Positions 14,905 to 23,497 of a stretch of DNA of 64,000 nucleotides are shown here, piece after piece. Both the position numbers and the translations under genes were made by a program. The stretch spans positions 1 to 64,000 of the forward strand of contig NZ_BQKV01000026.1 in NCBI RefSeq assembly GCF_022180365.1, in the 5' to 3' direction. Numbering within the stretch: position 1 is the first letter of the stretch; each line of letters opens with the position of its first letter. The notes below the pieces were generated by a model that worked only from the letters and a program-made list of their open reading frames with translations, did not search any database and was not told the origin of the DNA. This stretch comes from Faecalibacterium gallinarum. Its GTDB lineage: Bacteria > Bacillota > Clostridia > Oscillospirales > Ruminococcaceae.

Positions 14905-16308
14905 ATGGCGAAAAAGCCGATCAAAATCACCGAGGTCGTCCTGCGCGACGCCCACCAGTCCCTGCTGGCCACCCGTATGACCATGGACGAGATGCGCCCC
15001 ATCCTGCCCGAAATGGACAAGATCAACTACTTCTCGGTGGAGTGCTGGGGCGGCGCCACCTTCGACAGCTGCATCCGTTTCCTGGATGAGGACCCCTGGG
15101 AGCGGCTGCGCATCCTGCGCAAAGAGCTGCCCCACCAGAAGCTGCAGATGCTCTTCCGCGGCCAGAATATGCTGGGTTACCGCCCCTATGCCGACGACGC
15201 CGTCGAGTACTTTGTGCAGAAGTCGGTGGCCAACGGCATCGATGTGATCCGCATCTTTGACGCGCTGAACGATCCCCGCAACCTCCAGACCGCCATCAAG
15301 GCAGCCAACAAGGAGGGCGCACACGTTCAGGGCTGCATCAGCTACACCCTGAGCCCTGTTCACAGCAACAAGGCGTTTGCAGACTACGCCAAGACCCTGG
15401 AAGAGATGGGCGCAGACTCCATCTGCATCAAGGATATGGCCGGCCTGCTGACCCCCTATGCCTGCTATGAGCTGGTCAAGAAGCTGAAGAAGACCGTCAA
15501 CATCCCGGTGGATATCCACAGCCACTACACCGCCGGCCTGGCCTCCATGTCCATCCTGAAGGGCATTGAGGCGGGCGCCGACATCGTCGATACGGCCATG
15601 AGCCCCCTGTCTCTGGGCACCAGCCATATGCCCACCGAGAGCCTGGTGGCTGCCCTCCAGGGCACCGACTACGACACCGGCCTGGATCTGAACCAGCTGA
15701 ACGTCGTCCGCAACTACTTTGCCAAGCTGCGCGAAAAGTACATTGCCAACGGCCAGATCAGCCCCAAGAGCCTGGGCGTGGATGCCAACACCCTGCTGTA
15801 CCAGGTGCCGGGCGGCATGTTCTCCAACATGCTCAAGCAGCTGAAGGACGCCGGCAAGGAGGACAAGCTGGACGAGGTGCTGGCCGAGATTCCCCGCGTC
15901 CGTGAGGATGCCGGTTATCCGCCGCTGGTTACCCCCACCAGCCAGATCGTGGGCACCCAGGCTGTCTTCAACGTCATTCTGGGCGAGCGGTACAAGATGG
16001 TCACCAAGGAGTTCAAGGGCCTGGTCCACGGCGATTACGGCCGCACTCCCGCCCCCATCAGCCCCGAGTTTACCAAGCAGATCCTGGGCGACGAGCAGCC
16101 CATTACCTGCCGGTTTGCGGATACCCTGGAGCCCGAGATGGAGAAACTCCGTGCCGAGGCGGCCAAGTGGGCCACTCAGGAAGAGGACGTGCTGACCTAC
16201 GCCATGTTCCCCCAGGTCGCACCCAAGTTCTTCGAGACCCGCAACGCTAAAAAGCAGGGTGTGGACGCTGCTCATGCGGATTATGCCAACAAGTCCCATC
16301 CGGTCTGA
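14905..16308 (+). CDS. oadA: Oxaloacetate decarboxylase alpha / transcarboxylase 5S subunit
   Basis: A 467-residue pyruvate-carboxyltransferase-type TIM barrel with the C-terminal PYC_OADA domain and no fused biotin domain. Metal and catalytic residues are visible: D15-A-H in LRDAHQSLLATR, the carbamylated-type Lys176 in CIKDMAGLLTP, and H205/H207 in DIHSHYTAGLA. It exchanges CO2 between biotin and pyruvate/oxaloacetate. No membrane beta subunit (OadB) is present, so with its neighbours it fits a soluble transcarboxylase better than a sodium pump; that is inference. Start ATG at 14905 follows GGAGAGG. Confidence 0.93.
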   Translation: MAKKPIKITEVVLRDAHQSLLATRMTMDEMRPILPEMDKINYFSVECWGGATFDSCIRFLDEDPWERLRILRKELPHQKLQMLFRGQNMLGYRPYADDAVEYFVQKSVANGIDVIRIFDALNDPRNLQTAIKAANKEGAHVQGCISYTLSPVHSNKAFADYAKTLEEMGADSICIKDMAGLLTPYACYELVKKLKKTVNIPVDIHSHYTAGLASMSILKGIEAGADIVDTAMSPLSLGTSHMPTESLVAALQGTDYDTGLDLNQLNVVRNYFAKLREKYIANGQISPKSLGVDANTLLYQVPGGMFSNMLKQLKDAGKEDKLDEVLAEIPRVREDAGYPPLVTPTSQIVGTQAVFNVILGERYKMVTKEFKGLVHGDYGRTPAPISPEFTKQILGDEQPITCRFADTLEPEMEKLRAEAAKWATQEEDVLTYAMFPQVAPKFFETRNAKKQGVDAAHADYANKSHPV

Positions 16309-16492
16309 GTAAGGGCCATTCCTCAATAAAATAATCCGGCCTGGATGCCAGAGTGCATCCGGGCCGGGGGTATACAGTGAGATTTTGCGGTAGATCGTGC
16401 GCTGGCCGAAAGACGGGCGCAGGGTTTGCCGCAAAATTTTTTTCACAGAAATTTTCTCATGAGGGGCCGGGGCCGTTTTTTGGCCTATTCCC

Positions 16493-16521
16493 TTGAAAAA
16501 CGCTGCCTATAATAGTAAAAT
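16493..16521 (+). promoter_or_regulatory. Promoter of the yicC-remA-gmk operon
   Basis: TTGAAA (16493-16498), 17-base spacer, TAAAAT (16516-16521). A perfect TATAAT at 16508-16513 also lies here but has no -35 at proper distance. Confidence 0.65.
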
Positions 16522-16527
16522 AACAGC

Positions 16528-16574
16528 ATATGTATCGTAACATGGGTTTTTGCAGCCCTAAGGCGGATACATAT
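16528..16574 (+). repeat. Perfect 9-bp inverted repeat in the yicC leader
   Basis: ATATGTATC (16528-16536) and GATACATAT (16566-16574) are exact inverted copies separated by 29 bases that hold a smaller GGG/CCC hairpin. It begins just downstream of the promoter, so it can act as a DNA dyad or as a 5'-end RNA stem. Confidence 0.6.
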
Positions 16575-16622
16575 AACAGAAACCATAAAAATTGAGCGCA
16601 AGAAAAGGCAGAGGAAGATGTT

Positions 16623-17501
16623 ATGATCCTGAGTATGACTGGTTTTGGCCGCGCCAGCGAGGTGCGCGGCGGGCGCGAGATTACGGTGGAGCTGCGCAGC
16701 GTCAACGCGCGGTATTTTGAGTACAGCTCCCGGATTCCCCGCAGCTGCAGCTATATGGACGGAAAACTCAAAAAACTGCTCAACAGCCGGATCTCCCGGG
16801 GTAAGGTGGAGCTGAGCCTGACCATCCAGAATGTGGACCTGACCGACACCGTGGTCTCGGTGGATCTGGAGCTGGCCCGCAGCTACCAGCAGGCCCTGTG
16901 CGAGCTGGCCGGGGAGCTGGGCGTCAAGAACGATCTCTCGGCGGGGATGCTGGCCCGGTTCCCGGATGTGTTGACCACCCGCCACGCCGACGCCGATGAA
17001 GAACAGCTCTGGGCGGATGTGGCCGCCGTGACCGAGCAGGCCCTGGACCGGTTCGTGGAGATGCGGGCCGTGGAGGGCGAAAAGATGAAGGAGGATATCC
17101 TCTCTCGTCTGGTCTTCATCGAGGAGTGCGTGGGCCGAATTGAGGCCCAGAGCGCCGGCCGGGTGGAGAGCTACACCCAGCGCCTCTATGAAAAACTGCG
17201 GGTCCTGTTGGAAGACCGCAACATCGACGACGCCCGGGTCCTCACCGAGGCAGCCATCTTTGCGGATAAGACCGCGGTAGACGAGGAGACTGTCCGTCTG
17301 CGCAGCCACATCGCCCAGTACCGCGCCATTCTGGAGATGAATGAGCCGGTGGGCCGCAAGCTGGACTTTTTGACCCAGGAGCTGAACCGCGAGACCAATA
17401 CCATCGGCTCCAAGTGCCAGGATCTGGACATCACCCGTGTGGTGGTGGACGTGAAGGCCGAGATCGAAAAGATTCGGGAGCAGATTCAGAACCTGGAATA
17501 A
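16623..17501 (+). CDS. yicC: YicC/YloC family endoribonuclease
   Basis: A 292-residue protein with the diagnostic N terminus [11 protein letters not shown], the [11 protein letters not shown] motif, and the C-terminal DUF1732 block ending in [13 protein letters not shown]. Members are endoribonucleases implicated in RNA turnover and stress survival. It is the first gene of yicC-remA-gmk-priA, the conserved Firmicutes order. Start ATG at 16623 follows AGAGGAAG. Confidence 0.93.
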   Translation: MILSMTGFGRASEVRGGREITVELRSVNARYFEYSSRIPRSCSYMDGKLKKLLNSRISRGKVELSLTIQNVDLTDTVVSVDLELARSYQQALCELAGELGVKNDLSAGMLARFPDVLTTRHADADEEQLWADVAAVTEQALDRFVEMRAVEGEKMKEDILSRLVFIEECVGRIEAQSAGRVESYTQRLYEKLRVLLEDRNIDDARVLTEAAIFADKTAVDEETVRLRSHIAQYRAILEMNEPVGRKLDFLTQELNRETNTIGSKCQDLDITRVVVDVKAEIEKIREQIQNLE

Positions 17502-17520
17502 TCTGCCGGAGGGCACGAGA

Positions 17521-17784
17521 ATGAAGCTCATCAACATTGGCTTTGGGAACATGATCAGCGCCGAGCGGCTGGTGGCCGTGGTCAGCCCGGACTCAGCCCC
17601 CATCAAGCGTATTGTGAAGGAAGCCCGGGACCAGGGGCGGCTGATCGATGCCTCCTATGGCCGGAGCACCCGCGCCGTACTCCTGATGGACTCCGACCAT
17701 GTGATTCTGTCGGCGCTCCAGCCCGAGACCATTGCAAACCGTGCGGGGGGCTCTGCGGAAGCCAAACCTGCCGAGGAAGGGTAA
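17521..17784 (+). CDS. remA: RemA-like DNA-binding regulator (DUF370)
   Basis: An 87-residue protein matching Rem[28 protein letters not shown] and [19 protein letters not shown]. In Bacillus, RemA binds arrayed repeats and activates biofilm and osmoprotection genes. In Clostridia it is regularly found between yicC and gmk, and its targets are unknown here. A short Ala/Glu tail follows the core. Confidence 0.93.
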   Translation: MKLINIGFGNMISAERLVAVVSPDSAPIKRIVKEARDQGRLIDASYGRSTRAVLLMDSDHVILSALQPETIANRAGGSAEAKPAEEG

Positions 17785-17789
17785 AAGCT

Positions 17790-18362
17790 ATGGAAAACGA
17801 AAAATATCTGTTTGTTGTTTCCGGTCCGTCCGGGGTGGGCAAAGATACGGTCATCAGCCATCTGCGCAGCGCCCACCCCGAGATCGGCAAGACCGTCTCG
17901 GTGACCACCCGTGCCCCCCGGGAAGGGGAGGCGGAAGGGGTCAACTACTTCTACCGGACGGTAGAGCAGTTTGAAGAGATGCTCCATCGGGACGAGGTGC
18001 TGGAATCCAATTTTTACAGCGGCAATTATTACGGCACCCTCCGCAGTGAGGTGGACCGTCTGCTGGCCCAGAACACCCCGGTGGTGCTGAACATTGACGT
18101 GCACGGCGCGGCCAACATCAAGCGGGTTTACCCCGGGGCCACCACCATCTTCCTGCTGCCTCCCTCCTGGGAGACCCTGGAAGGCCGTCTGCGGGGCCGG
18201 GACAGCAAAGAGATGGAGGAGGTAATCCAAAAACGTCTCGAAACTGCCCGGAAAGAGCTGGAGATTGCTTCCCAGTTTGACTGCCAGGTGGTGAACGAGG
18301 ACATCGAGGCCTGCGCTGCAAACCTCTACGAGATCATGGCCCGCCGCGCCGGGCTGAAGTAA
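17790..18362 (+). CDS. gmk: Guanylate kinase
   Basis: A 190-residue kinase with P-loop SGPSGVGKDT (Asp replaces the usual Ser after Lys) and the GMP-binding VSVTTRAPREGEAEGVNYFY segment. It converts GMP to GDP with ATP. It follows remA by 5 bases. In many Firmicutes rpoZ (RNA polymerase omega) comes next, but only 34 bases separate gmk from priA here. Confidence 0.96.
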   Translation: MENEKYLFVVSGPSGVGKDTVISHLRSAHPEIGKTVSVTTRAPREGEAEGVNYFYRTVEQFEEMLHRDEVLESNFYSGNYYGTLRSEVDRLLAQNTPVVLNIDVHGAANIKRVYPGATTIFLLPPSWETLEGRLRGRDSKEMEEVIQKRLETARKELEIASQFDCQVVNEDIEACAANLYEIMARRAGLK

Positions 18363-18396
18363 CCCCGCACCATTCCACAAAAAAGGAGCGAAGCGG

Positions 18397-20658
18397 ATGC
18401 CGAAAACAGTGGGGGTAGCGGTCAGCAACGCCACCTTTCATTTCGACAAACTCTATACCTATGCGGTTCTGCCGGACCAGCAGGCCCAGGTCCGTCTGGG
18501 CAGCATGGTGCTGGTGCCCTTTGGGCGGGGCAGCCGCCCCCGGATGGGGGTGGTGCTGGCCTGCGACGCTGAGCCCGAGAGCGCAAAGCTCAAGTACCTC
18601 TTCGATGTGGCGCCCGCCTCGGCCTGCCTGACCCCGGAGCTGCTGGGATTGGTTCGCTTTTTGAAAGCCCGCACCTTCTGCACCTACTACGAGGCCGTCA
18701 AGGCGGTGATCCCCTACGGGGCCCAGTATCGCCCGGCACTGGCCGCCGATGGGGTAACCCCCGTTCTTCAAAAACAGCTTACCCGCCACACCGAGACCCT
18801 TTACCGGCTGGCGGCGCCGCTGCCCCAAAAGCCCAAACCCACCGCTAAACAACTGGCGGCGGTAGCTCTTTTGAGCGGCGGGCCTCGCACCCAGACCGAA
18901 CTGGAGGCCCGGGGCATCAGCCGGGCGGTGGTGGAAAACCTCTGTTCCAAAGGTATCCTCACCGGGGAAAAGGTAAACAAATCCCTGGATCTCTACGCAT
19001 CCATCCCCCAGAACACCGAGCCCTTGACCCTGACGGCGGAGCAGCAGGCGGCCTACGACGCCTTATCGCCCCATCTGGAGAGCGGCAAGCCCCACACGGC
19101 CCTGCTCTATGGCGTCACCGGCAGCGGCAAGACCATCGTCTTTTTAAAGCTCATCGAGCGTTGCCTCGCCCTGGGGCGGCGGGCGCTGGTTTTGGTGCCG
19201 GAGATCAGCCTGACCCCCCAGATGATCCTGCGGCTGAAATCCACCTTCGGGCGGCGGGTGGCCGTCCAACATTCGGCTCTCAACCACACCGAACGGCTGC
19301 TCCAGTGGCAGATGATCCAGGACGGGGGCGCGGATATTGTGGTGGGCACCCGAAGCGCGATCTTTGCTCCTATGGAAAAACTGGGCCTCATCATCATCGA
19401 CGAGGAGCAGGAGCACACCTATCGTTCCGAATCGTCTCCCCGCTATGCGGCCCATGAGGTGGCCCGCCAGCGGGCAGGGGAGAACGGCGCGCTGCTTTTG
19501 CTGGCCAGCGCCACCCCCTCCACCGAGACCTTTTACGCCACCCAGGCGGGGCGATGCCAGCTGGTGCGGCTGACCCAGCGGTACGCGGGCCAGCCCCTGC
19601 CCAGCGTGGAGATCGTAGACATGCGGGCCGAGCTGGCGGGAGGCAACCCCCGGGAGATCAGCCTGAGCCTGGAAGACGCCATCCGGAAAAACCTTGAGGA
19701 CCACAAGCAGACCATCCTACTGCTCAACCGCCGGGGATACCAAACTCTGGCCCAGTGCGAGGACTGCCGGGAGGTGCTCAAGTGCCCCAAGTGCAGCGTC
19801 CCCATGGTATACCACAAGGCCGGGGGCCGGATGCTCTGTCACTACTGCGGCAGCCAGATCGAGCCCCGGCCCACCGTCTGCCCCACCTGTGGGGGCAAGC
19901 TGCAATACCGGGGCTTCGGCACCCAGAAGGCCGAGGAAGAGCTGGAAGCGCTCTTCCCCGAGGCGCGGATTTTGCGGATGGACCAGGACACCACCGCCGC
20001 CAAGGACGCCCACGAGAAACTGCTGGCGAAATTCGCCCGGCACGAGTACGACATCATGGTGGGCACCCAGATGGTGGCCAAGGGCCTGGATTTTGAGGAT
20101 GTGACTCTTGTCGGGGTGCTGGGCATCGACTCGCTGCTCTTCGCCCAGGGGTTCCGGGCCTACGAGACAGTGTTCAGCCTGATTACCCAGGTGGTGGGTC
20201 GCAGCGGCCGGGCCAAGGCCCCGGGCCATGCCATCATCCAGACCACCGATCCGGGCAACCCGGTGCTGAATCTGGCCGCCGCCCAGGACTACGACGCCTT
20301 TTTCGAGCAGGAGATTTCCTACCGGAAACTCGGGCTTTACCCGCCCTTCTGCGGGCTCTGCGTGGTGGGCTTTACCGGCACAAAGGAGCCGGCGGTGGCC
20401 CGGGCCGCCGCCCGATTCGCCCAGCTCTTGGGGCAGGAGGCCGCCAAACGGCCCGAGATCCCCCTGCGGGTGCTGGGGCCCACCCCGGGCAGCATTTTGA
20501 AAATCAACGAAAATTACCGCTATAAATTGACCGTCAAATGCCGGAACGACAAACAGTTCCGCGATCTTCTGCGGCAGGTGCTCAGCCTCTATGAGCAGGA
20601 AAAACTGCCCGCAAAAGCCACGGCTGTGGTGGATCTGCACTCCGACGGCGACATTTAA
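18397..20658 (+). CDS. priA: Primosomal protein N' (replication restart helicase)
   Basis: A 753-residue superfamily 2 helicase. Order: N-terminal 3'-OH binding domain, winged helix, Walker A GVTGSGKT near residue 240, Walker B box IIDEEQEHTY (Gln where many have His), a zinc module with paired CxxC (CEDCREVLKCPKC, CHYC, CPTC), and a C-terminal helicase half with VGRSGRA. It reloads the replisome at stalled forks. Start ATG has AAAGGAG upstream. Confidence 0.96.
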   Translation: MPKTVGVAVSNATFHFDKLYTYAVLPDQQAQVRLGSMVLVPFGRGSRPRMGVVLACDAEPESAKLKYLFDVAPASACLTPELLGLVRFLKARTFCTYYEAVKAVIPYGAQYRPALAADGVTPVLQKQLTRHTETLYRLAAPLPQKPKPTAKQLAAVALLSGGPRTQTELEARGISRAVVENLCSKGILTGEKVNKSLDLYASIPQNTEPLTLTAEQQAAYDALSPHLESGKPHTALLYGVTGSGKTIVFLKLIERCLALGRRALVLVPEISLTPQMILRLKSTFGRRVAVQHSALNHTERLLQWQMIQDGGADIVVGTRSAIFAPMEKLGLIIIDEEQEHTYRSESSPRYAAHEVARQRAGENGALLLLASATPSTETFYATQAGRCQLVRLTQRYAGQPLPSVEIVDMRAELAGGNPREISLSLEDAIRKNLEDHKQTILLLNRRGYQTLAQCEDCREVLKCPKCSVPMVYHKAGGRMLCHYCGSQIEPRPTVCPTCGGKLQYRGFGTQKAEEELEALFPEARILRMDQDTTAAKDAHEKLLAKFARHEYDIMVGTQMVAKGLDFEDVTLVGVLGIDSLLFAQGFRAYETVFSLITQVVGRSGRAKAPGHAIIQTTDPGNPVLNLAAAQDYDAFFEQEISYRKLGLYPPFCGLCVVGFTGTKEPAVARAAARFAQLLGQEAAKRPEIPLRVLGPTPGSILKINENYRYKLTVKCRNDKQFRDLLRQVLSLYEQEKLPAKATAVVDLHSDGDI

Positions 20659-20687
20659 TCATCCAGAACAATGGGAGGATATTTCTA

Positions 20688-21227
20688 ATGGCGATCCGTA
20701 CAATTGTAAAAGAGGGCGACCCCATCCTGAACAAGGTCTGCCGCCCGGTGACCAAATTCGACGACCGTCTGGCAACTCTGCTGGACGATATGCGCGAGAC
20801 CATGATTGCCGCCGACGGCATCGGCCTGGCGGGCCCCCAGGTGGGGATGCTCCGCCGCCTGTTTGTGGTGTGGGACACCACCGACGCCCCCGAGGAGATC
20901 CCGGAGGATTACGAGTATAAGTTCATCGACTTCGTCAACCCCGAGATCCTGGCCGTCTCGGAGGAAGAGGAGACCAGCTACGAGGGCTGTTTGTCCTTCC
21001 CGGGGCACAACGGCGCTGTCACCCGGCCCGAAGCCATCAAGGTCCGGGCCCAGGACCGCAACGGCGAGTGGTTTGAGCTGGAGGCCGACGGCCTGCTGGC
21101 CCGCTGCATCCAGCACGAGAACGACCACCTGGACGGCGTGACCATCATGCAGTCCAGCGAGTTCTTCTACGAGGATACCGAGGAGGGCCGCGCCGAGGCC
21201 GCCCGCAAGGCAAAGGAGAAAAAGTAA
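20688..21227 (+). CDS. def: Peptide deformylase
   Basis: A 179-residue metalloenzyme with the three signature motifs: GIGLAGPQVG, EGCLSFPG (ligand Cys) and QHENDHLDG (HExxH). It removes the formyl group from nascent proteins. The last 25 residues are a charged Ala/Glu/Lys tail. The fmt start codon directly follows its stop, pairing formylation and deformylation. Confidence 0.97.
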   Translation: MAIRTIVKEGDPILNKVCRPVTKFDDRLATLLDDMRETMIAADGIGLAGPQVGMLRRLFVVWDTTDAPEEIPEDYEYKFIDFVNPEILAVSEEEETSYEGCLSFPGHNGAVTRPEAIKVRAQDRNGEWFELEADGLLARCIQHENDHLDGVTIMQSSEFFYEDTEEGRAEAARKAKEKK

Positions 21228-22148
21228 ATGCGGATCCTTTTTATGGGTACGCCGGACATCGCGGCGGCCTGCCTGGAGGCTCTCTATGCTGCCGGGCACG
21301 AGATCTGCGCCGTCTACACCCGCCGGGATAAGCCGGTGGGCCGCAAACAGGTGCTGACCGCGCCCCCGGTGAAAACGGTGGCTCTGGCCCACGGCACGCC
21401 GGTCTTTCAGCCCCGCACTCTGCGGGACGGGGGAGAGGACGAAAACATCCGCGCCCTGGCCCCGGAGCTGATTGTCGTGGTGGCCTATGGCTGCATCCTG
21501 CCCGCCTCGGTGCTCCAGATCCCGAAACACGGCTGCATCAACCTGCATGTTTCGCTGCTGCCCAAATACCGGGGCAGCGCGCCGGTGCAGTGGTCGGTGC
21601 TGAACGGCGACGCCGAGACCGGCGTCTCCATCATGCAGATGGACGAGGGGCTGGACACCGGCGACGTGCTGGCCTGCGAGAAAATCGCCATCGGCCCCGA
21701 GGAGACCAGCGGCGAGCTGTTCGACCGGGTGACGGCGGTGGGCGCTCAGGTGCTCTGCCGGGTGATCCCTGCCATCGAGGCGGGTTCTCTGGCCCCGGTT
21801 CCCCAGGATCACGCCCACGCCACCCTGGCGCCGGTGCTGACTAAGGAGCTGGCAGAGTTCCACTTTTCAGAGGACGCCGCCCACATCCACAACTGGGTGC
21901 GGGGGATGAACCCCTGGCCCGCTGCCTGGTTTGTTACCTCCGGCGGCAAGAAAGTCAAAGTGATGGAATCCCGCCTGGCCGAGAGCAATGGCGAAGCGCC
22001 GGGCACCGTCCTGGCCACCAAACCCTTGACCGTTGCCTGCGGCAGCGGGGCCATTCAGCTGCTGCGGGTGGTGCCCGAGGGCTCCAAGCCCATGGAGGGC
22101 AGCGCCTTTGCGGCCGGGCTCCGGCTTAAAGCGGGGGACCAGCTGTGA
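21228..22148 (+). CDS. fmt: Methionyl-tRNA formyltransferase
   Basis: A 306-residue enzyme with N-terminal RILFMGTPDIAAACLEAL, the catalytic Asn-His-Asp region INLHVSLLPKYRGSAPVQW, and a C-terminal OB-like domain. It formylates initiator Met-tRNA using 10-formyl-THF. It abuts def and overlaps rsmB by 4 bases. Confidence 0.97.
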   Translation: MRILFMGTPDIAAACLEALYAAGHEICAVYTRRDKPVGRKQVLTAPPVKTVALAHGTPVFQPRTLRDGGEDENIRALAPELIVVVAYGCILPASVLQIPKHGCINLHVSLLPKYRGSAPVQWSVLNGDAETGVSIMQMDEGLDTGDVLACEKIAIGPEETSGELFDRVTAVGAQVLCRVIPAIEAGSLAPVPQDHAHATLAPVLTKELAEFHFSEDAAHIHNWVRGMNPWPAAWFVTSGGKKVKVMESRLAESNGEAPGTVLATKPLTVACGSGAIQLLRVVPEGSKPMEGSAFAAGLRLKAGDQL

Positions 22149-23470
22149 AGCCCGCCGGAGCACGGGCCGCGGCGGTCTCGGCGCTGGTTCGCCAGGAACA
22201 GGGGGGCTACTCCAACCTGGTGCTGGACGCCGAACTCCGCCGCCAGACCCTTTCCGACCGGGACAAGGGATTTGCCGGGGCCATCTTTTATACCGTACTG
22301 GAACGGCAGAGCACCCTCGACTATATCCTGGGGCAGTTTCTCCCCAAAGGGATCGCCAAACTGGACCCGCCCGTCCGGGCCATCCTGCGCAGCGGTCTGG
22401 CTCAGGCCCGGTATATGCAGGTGCCGGTTTCGGCGGCCGTCAACGAGGCGGTCAAGCTGACCCGGGCCTTTGGCAAAACCAGCGCCGCCGGCCTTGTGAA
22501 TGCGGTGCTCCGCCGGGCCTGCGGCTATGATCTGGAAAAAGCCGTCTTTGCCGACGAGATCGAAAAACTCATGGTTCTGGGTTCGGCGGGGCGGCCGGTA
22601 GCGGAGTTTCTCCACCGGTTCTACCCCGAAGAGGCTCTCGGCATCCTGACCCACACGGCCGATAATGGATTGACCGCTCTGCGGGCCAACCCCCTCCGGG
22701 CGGATGCAGAAACCCTCATCCGGCTGCTGGGGGAGCAGGGCGTCCAGGCTCAGCCCGGCCTTGTGCCGGGCAGCATCTTGGCCGATTTCGAGGGCAGCCC
22801 GGCGGATACGGATCTCTTCCGGCAGGGCTATTACCATGTGGAGGGACAGGCCAGCCAGCTGGCGGCCCTCTGCGTCGGGCCGAAGCCCGGCGAAACGGTG
22901 CTGGATCTCTGCGCGGCCCCGGGAGGCAAAACCATCGCCCTGGCCGAGCAGATGGAGGACAAGGGCCGCCTTGTCAGCTGCGACCTCACCGAAAACCGGG
23001 TGGGCCTGATCCGCACCGCCGTCCAGCGGATGGGATTGAACTGTGTAGAAGTTCTCTGCAACGATGCCGCCAAGAAAAACCCGGCCCTGCCCCAGGCAGA
23101 CCGGATTTTGGCGGATGTGCCATGCAGCGGCCTCGGGATTCTGGCCAAAAAGCCGGATATCCGGTATAAATCCCTGGATAAGGCCCGCCACCAGGAACTT
23201 CTGGACACCCAGGCGGCCATCCTGGACCGGGCGGCGGAGTACCTGAAACCGGGCGGGCGGCTGGTCTATTCCACCTGCACCATCCACCCGGCGGAGAACG
23301 AGCGCCAGATCGAGGCGTTCCTCGCGCGGCGGCCGGATTTCCGGGTGGAATTGCCCGCAGAGCGCTTCCCGGAGGGGATGACCCTGGGGGCGTTCGGTGC
23401 CCTCTCGGTGCCCACCCGCACCGGGATGGACGGATTTTTTATCTGTGTAATGCAGAAAAACGGGGGCTGA
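22145..23470 (+). CDS. rsmB: 16S rRNA m5C967 methyltransferase
   Basis: A 441-residue protein with an N-terminal NusB-like domain and a C-terminal methyltransferase domain: SAM-binding DLCAAPGGKT, the catalytic-pair Cys in DVPCSGLG and YSTCTIHPAEN. It methylates C967 of 16S rRNA. The GTG start overlaps the fmt stop. The fmt-rsmB-rlmN order is widespread in Firmicutes. Confidence 0.96.
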   Translation: MKPAGARAAAVSALVRQEQGGYSNLVLDAELRRQTLSDRDKGFAGAIFYTVLERQSTLDYILGQFLPKGIAKLDPPVRAILRSGLAQARYMQVPVSAAVNEAVKLTRAFGKTSAAGLVNAVLRRACGYDLEKAVFADEIEKLMVLGSAGRPVAEFLHRFYPEEALGILTHTADNGLTALRANPLRADAETLIRLLGEQGVQAQPGLVPGSILADFEGSPADTDLFRQGYYHVEGQASQLAALCVGPKPGETVLDLCAAPGGKTIALAEQMEDKGRLVSCDLTENRVGLIRTAVQRMGLNCVEVLCNDAAKKNPALPQADRILADVPCSGLGILAKKPDIRYKSLDKARHQELLDTQAAILDRAAEYLKPGGRLVYSTCTIHPAENERQIEAFLARRPDFRVELPAERFPEGMTLGAFGALSVPTRTGMDGFFICVMQKNGG

Positions 23471-23497
23471 CCTCGTTTCTCTTTACAGGAGAACAGA

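Larger units (their letters stand above)
16309..16622 (+). other. Intergenic region: hairpin, promoter and leader dyad of the yicC operon
   Basis: No gene is seen. It holds a 13-bp near-perfect hairpin at 16336-16367 (CCGGCCTGGATGC with GCATCCGGGCCGG, one G-U pair) just after oadA that has no T tract and is at best a weak terminator or 3' mRNA end, then the yicC promoter and an inverted repeat in its leader. Confidence 0.6.

Noticed and set aside
16336-16367. Strong terminator after oadA
   Set aside because: The hairpin is very stable but no T tract follows on the plus strand, so it was kept only as a hairpin in the intergenic entry.
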